NCBI GenBank assembly: GCA_030544235.1
Contig: CM060464.1
Span: 28,316,652-28,380,651 of the forward strand
Direction of reading: 5' to 3'
DNA length: 64,000 bases
From: Lepturacanthus savala
Taxonomy: Eukaryota; Chordata; Actinopteri; Scombriformes; Trichiuridae
Shown here piece after piece: positions 59,980-64,000 of the stretch. The position numbers and the translations under genes are program-made. The notes under the pieces were generated by a model. The model worked only from the letters and a program-made list of their open reading frames with translations, had not been told where the DNA came from and ran no database searches. Within the stretch, counting starts at the first letter, position 1. Each line of letters begins with the position of its first letter.

Positions 59980-60537
59980 TTAAAGTACAGTGTGTAGTTT
60001 CTGGCGTCATCTAGTGGTGAGGTTGCAGATTGGAAACAGCTGAGTACAATAAGTGAGTAGGAGAACATAAGGCAAGTGCAAAAAATGTAAAAGGCCATCT
60101 CTAGAACCATTCTCTGGTTTATTTGCTCTGAGTTTCTGTGGAAATATGTAATGACATTATAGTGTATTTTTATGTATGTGTGTATAGATCTATACATGTT
60201 TTTGTGTCATTTGTATTGTTGTGTGTGTGTGTATTTTTAATTGTCAGTATGGAAATTATGAAGACCCCAGGAAGAATAGCTGCTGCTATGGGGTAATGGG
60301 GAAAAGTAATGGGGATCTTAATAAACAAACAAACAAACAAAGCGCTACAACATTGTGGGCTTCACCAAGGGAGACCCTCTCTCAAGTTGCTGTTGATAAG
60401 AATTGATTAAACTAAGGATAGAAACAAAAGAAAATCTCATTTTGATTGAATTATATACAAATTAAAACATAGTTATGAATATTATATTCCATTTCTGCCA
60501 AGTCTGTTACACTAAATTTTACACACTGTACCTTTAA
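59980..60537. mobile_element. MITE with TTAAAGTACAGTGTGTAG ends, copy 2
   Basis: The left end TTAAAGTACAGTGTGTAG and the right end ACACACTGTACCTTTAA are inverted. The left interior carries CATCTAGTGGTGAGGTTGCAG. The middle (about 60160-60345) looks like a nested LINE-type 3' tail: GACCCCAGGAAGAATAGCTG, TAATGGGGATCTTAATAAA, then (CAAA)n. Confidence 0.7.
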
Positions 60538-61603
60538 GTATTTTTTTCAGCTTAGCAGTACTCTGGGAACTTGGAGGTAACAGGGTATGTTCACTTTGCA
60601 GAGGGCAGTATTTGAGGGTTAATAGGAGCCTAAAAGCAAATATTTGCCCCAGGGATCGCTAACAGGTTAATCCAGCCAAACTCTGCTAAGACAAACTGTT
60701 GAAGAAGTGATTTTTGTTTTGATGATGGTGAGAATAATGTTTTTACAACAAAGCTTCTAGTTACACAACATGTAAATTCATAGTTAAAAAAATGTCCAAG
60801 GATGAATACTGACCTGCAAGACTACAGCGCCCAAAAACCACAGGAAACAGGTTAAATAAACATACACGTGATACCAGGAGAAACATATGAACCCTGATTC
60901 CTTTAAGATGCTGCAGTTCTGATATTGAAAATATGAAAACAAATTCTCAAAGATATCTCCATTTTCTCTTGTACATGACTGGGTTTCTTTTCAGACTCAA
61001 CAGCTCTTCTTCTTTTACTCTGTTTATTAAAGGCATATGCACCATAGCCTATACCACCATTTCAAAACTTTGCTTAAAATTCACTGAACATGGAATGGAA
61101 ACCCTTCTAATCATGAAACAGCTCCCTGATGCTACTTTTTGTTCCATTATGAGCAACAGTGGTCAGAACTTACCTGTTGAAAACTGAAAATGATCATTGT
61201 CTTGTTTTGTAGATGCATTTTTGATCTAGTGTTACAAGCTCTAAAGAAAATAGTCCTCTGAGGTAAGAGCATGTTCAGAAGTAGCACTAATCAGTAGTGA
61301 TAACTAATCATAACTGTACCATTAGTAATAGATCTATGCTGTATTCACAGTTTTATTATAGAGTGATTTTACTGGAAATAACAATCCACTGTGTTGTTTC
61401 AGAGCTTCACCACACAGACAGACACTGTATTCATCTTTTGTCGATATTTTACAGTTGAAGAGTTACAGCAGTAAAGTATGAAATCATCATCTTCAACTAT
61501 AAAAAAGTCGGTGGTATTTCTAGTGTCGGCGCCTGTGATAGTAACCATGACTTCATGGAGAGCTGTTTGGAAACAACCTCTTCATATTTGCTAAACTCTC
61601 ACC
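60538..61603. other. Non-coding interval
   Basis: No gene is supportable; AT-rich sequence. Confidence 0.4.
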
Positions 61604-61835
61604 CGTTTATTTTATTTGTCACCTGTGGCAACATGTTCGTCTGTGTTTTATTTAGACATGCATTCCAACTGGACTACATTTAGAGAAAGGTTTATCATAC
61701 CTGTCATACTTTCAGAGGCATTTTCCTCCCTTATGAATCCTAATATGCTCAGTCAGACCACACAGCTTATTACACAGCATCCAAGAGAAGTGACCAGTCA
61801 ATGATGCATCCCAGGCAGGCCGATAATTTGGAAAA
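61604..61835. repeat. Dispersed repeat, copy 2 (pairs with 48990-49230)
   Basis: Same order of shared blocks as copy 1 (GTTTTATTTAG, GCATTCCAA, TACATTTAGAG, CTGTCATACTTTCAGAG, CCTTATGAATCCTAATATG), with small deletions between them. Confidence 0.8.
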
Positions 61836-62577
61836 CAATCTTAGCAAGTTAAAGTTTGTTTTTTGGGGGGGATTAAGTAAAATCATAGACAGTTGTGTTA
61901 TAATGACAATTTGAATTATTACCTAATAATTGATATGCCAGAATTTACAATCCTGATATTAGACAAAGACACATGTACTTGAACAGCATCAGAGATTTGT
62001 TAGGAAGGCCAAGGTAGAATATCCTTTAAAACTGTTTTACGCAAAAATGAAATATATTATATGTGAAAAGTGAATGAAACTAACACAAATGGATTAAGGC
62101 TGCTACTAAAACCTATTTAAAACCTATTATATAAGTAGACATGCATTCATTTAGACAAGGGTCTTTTTCTTACTTTCTGAAAAGTTACAGATGCATAATT
62201 TCCACTGCACACACACAAATCATGATAAGAACAATAATGTGTGTCAGTTCAAACTACATAAATCTACACTAAACTAATTAGGAAACAGAAATAAATCCAT
62301 CCAATCTGGTGAAACAAATGTGAAAGAATTAGAATTGTTTTGACATAACAGAACTAAAAAATGGCAAACAGGCAAAATATGAATAGTCTTGAAGCACAAT
62401 TTAGTTTCCTAATTCCTGGCAGGAAGTTGGTGCAATCAATGACCTTGCTTAACACACAGCTCCATATGATGCCTCTCTGAAATATTTGTCCCCATCTGCT
62501 CCTCTTCCCTGTGTATGATCACAAAGATGTTTCATTGTATCTCTACAAGGATACAATCCCAATCCCCATTCGAGAAA

Positions 62578-62703
62578 CTACACAATGTACCTTTAATTCT
62601 TCATTATACTATTATTATTCATTATACCATTATATCACTGGAGTGATGAGCCACAAAACTCCAATATAATGTTATAATGAAGAATTAAAGGTACAGTGTG
62701 TAG
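62578..62703. repeat. 31-bp inverted repeat formed by two facing MITE ends
   Basis: Arms 62578-62608 and 62673-62703 are reverse complements at 30 of 31 positions. They carry the TACCTTTAATT / AATTAAAGGTACAGTGTGTAG termini of the family seen at 28113 and 59980. The inner part keeps partial pairing. Confidence 0.82.
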
Positions 62704-62991
62704 TATCTAACCACATCTAAGCGGCAAAATGCAACCAACTGTGTACAAGTATGTATGAGAACATTGTTTGCATTGTCCACTGTGGGCTACTGTAGAAACA
62801 TAGCAGTGCTTTTGCACATGTAGATTAAAAAACACTCAATCTTAGCAAACAAAACACAGCAATTCTTATTTTTAGGATTGTATTATATACAAATGTATAA
62901 CTTATATAACTTATATCATGATCATTTCTACCAAGGCTTTCTACATTAGATTCTGCTAAATGCCACAATATCTTACAGACTGCACCTTTAA
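62684..62991. mobile_element. MITE with TTAAAGGTACAGTGTGTAG ends, copy 3
   Basis: The left end ATTAAAGGTACAGTGTGTAG and the right end AGACTGCACCTTTAA are inverted. It is about 308 bp and non-coding. The element shares its left terminus with the inverted-repeat arm above. Confidence 0.65.
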
Positions 62992-64000
62992 ACTAAATGT
63001 CAAGTGTAAAAAATCATCATATTAGAAAGTGCAACTAAATCTGGCAATACAACAACAAAATGTGTGCTCATACTCTCTCACAAATGAGCATGGATGACTG
63101 TAATTAATCCTATTTAACTTAGTCTTGTCGTCCATAGTTAAGGTCCCACTAATCCTAAATAAGACGGGTTTAGGTCCTTCTCAATAGGATTAAATGTTGT
63201 AGGTTAAAGTCTACTCCTGATTTCCAGGAGTCCAACTGGTAAGTAAAAGAACTAATAATTCTCTGGAGAAAACTCAATTTTCAAGCTCCCAAAAAAGAAA
63301 ATGTACAAACCACCATCTTATGGCAACACCATAAGATAGTGGGAGGTGATGGTTACTGCTTTTAAATTTGGGACAAAATAAAACTTTAACATTGTTTATT
63401 ATAACAAATGACAATACCCAACAGTACCTGTGTTTAGGTACCTAAAAATCTAAGAGTGACAGCAAAAGTGGAAAAAAAAAAGGTTTTGATTTGTGCTTTT
63501 CTCCTTTGAAGAGTTACAACCGATAAATATGAAATCATAATCTTCAACTAAAACGTCAGTGGTATTTCTGGGTTTGTTTTATGATCTTCGGGCCCTTGAA
63601 ACCTAAAACTCTGCAGCATTTATTTCCAAAACTCCTGGCTGTCAATAACAAATTAACACATTCTTTTCATTCTTGTCCTTGTGGTATAGTCCCACAGCTA
63701 CAAATATGATGATAATGTAATAAGTCTTGTCCCATTACAACAGACTAATGTGATTTCAGCATTGTTTGGGAATTTCCCTGAAGATGCTTAATACTGCAGA
63801 ATATTAAAGCCGCAAGACTGTGTGAAGACATTGGCGTTGGAATAGATAGAAACAATTTTTCATTCAGCTGCTACAACAATAAACATTAGCATTCCTTTCT
63901 GTATCTCGCTATCTAGAATTACACACAGCCTGCCAAAATTATCAAGGTGATTTTTTTTTCCATGTGTGGTATCTAGGATTATAGGCAAGACTATTTGTTA
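62992..64000. other. Non-coding end of window
   Basis: No gene or recognisable element is supportable. A short inverted repeat near 63314-63341 (CCATCTTATGG...CCATAAGATAG) is present. Confidence 0.4.

Overview
This window looks like a ray-finned (teleost) fish nuclear chromosome. It holds two intron-containing developmental genes of recognisable vertebrate families, AT-rich non-coding DNA, long TA/GA/GT microsatellites, and fish-type DNA transposon remnants (Tc1, hAT-like MITEs). The species cannot be named from what is visible. No prokaryotic operon, CRISPR array or phage is present, and I found no tRNA or rRNA gene.

Layout: (1) 1-2405 is the upstream non-coding flank and probable promoter/5' leader of a ladybird-type homeobox gene. 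(2) 2406-3890 (+) is lbx2, two coding exons and 262 aa, with a likely poly(A) signal at 4601. (3) 4626-9100 is a convergent intergenic interval with a candidate regulatory block (4930-5330), microsatellites and a perfect short hairpin. (4) 9232-20187 (-) is pcgf1, the RING-finger subunit of a variant Polycomb repressive complex 1. It has nine coding exons and 261 aa; every junction was resolved by reading GT/AG sites and codon phase. Its first intron and intron 6 carry repeats, and a GC-rich, CpG-containing promoter covers exon 1. (5) 20260-64000 is about 44 kb in which I can support no cellular protein gene. It holds microsatellites, MITEs, a decayed Tc1 element interrupted by another transposon, two locally duplicated sequences, and several GC-richer non-repetitive blocks that are candidate regulatory elements.

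The two genes converge tail to tail. lbx2 would be a sequence-specific repressor in muscle/neural precursors, and pcgf1 a broadly expressed chromatin repressor subunit. Their proximity matches the LBX2-PCGF1 linkage known in mammals, and that linkage is why I call the homeobox gene lbx2 rather than lbx1. Nothing shows that they share a pathway beyond repression in general.

I found no convincing new molecular system. The observations most worth a second look are a YY1/TISU-like motif on the pcgf1 start codon, a NAGNAG tandem acceptor at pcgf1 exon 7, the nested transposon with its target-site duplication, a perfect 62-bp fold-back with a pure microsatellite loop, and an exact 107-bp duplication 2 kb apart.
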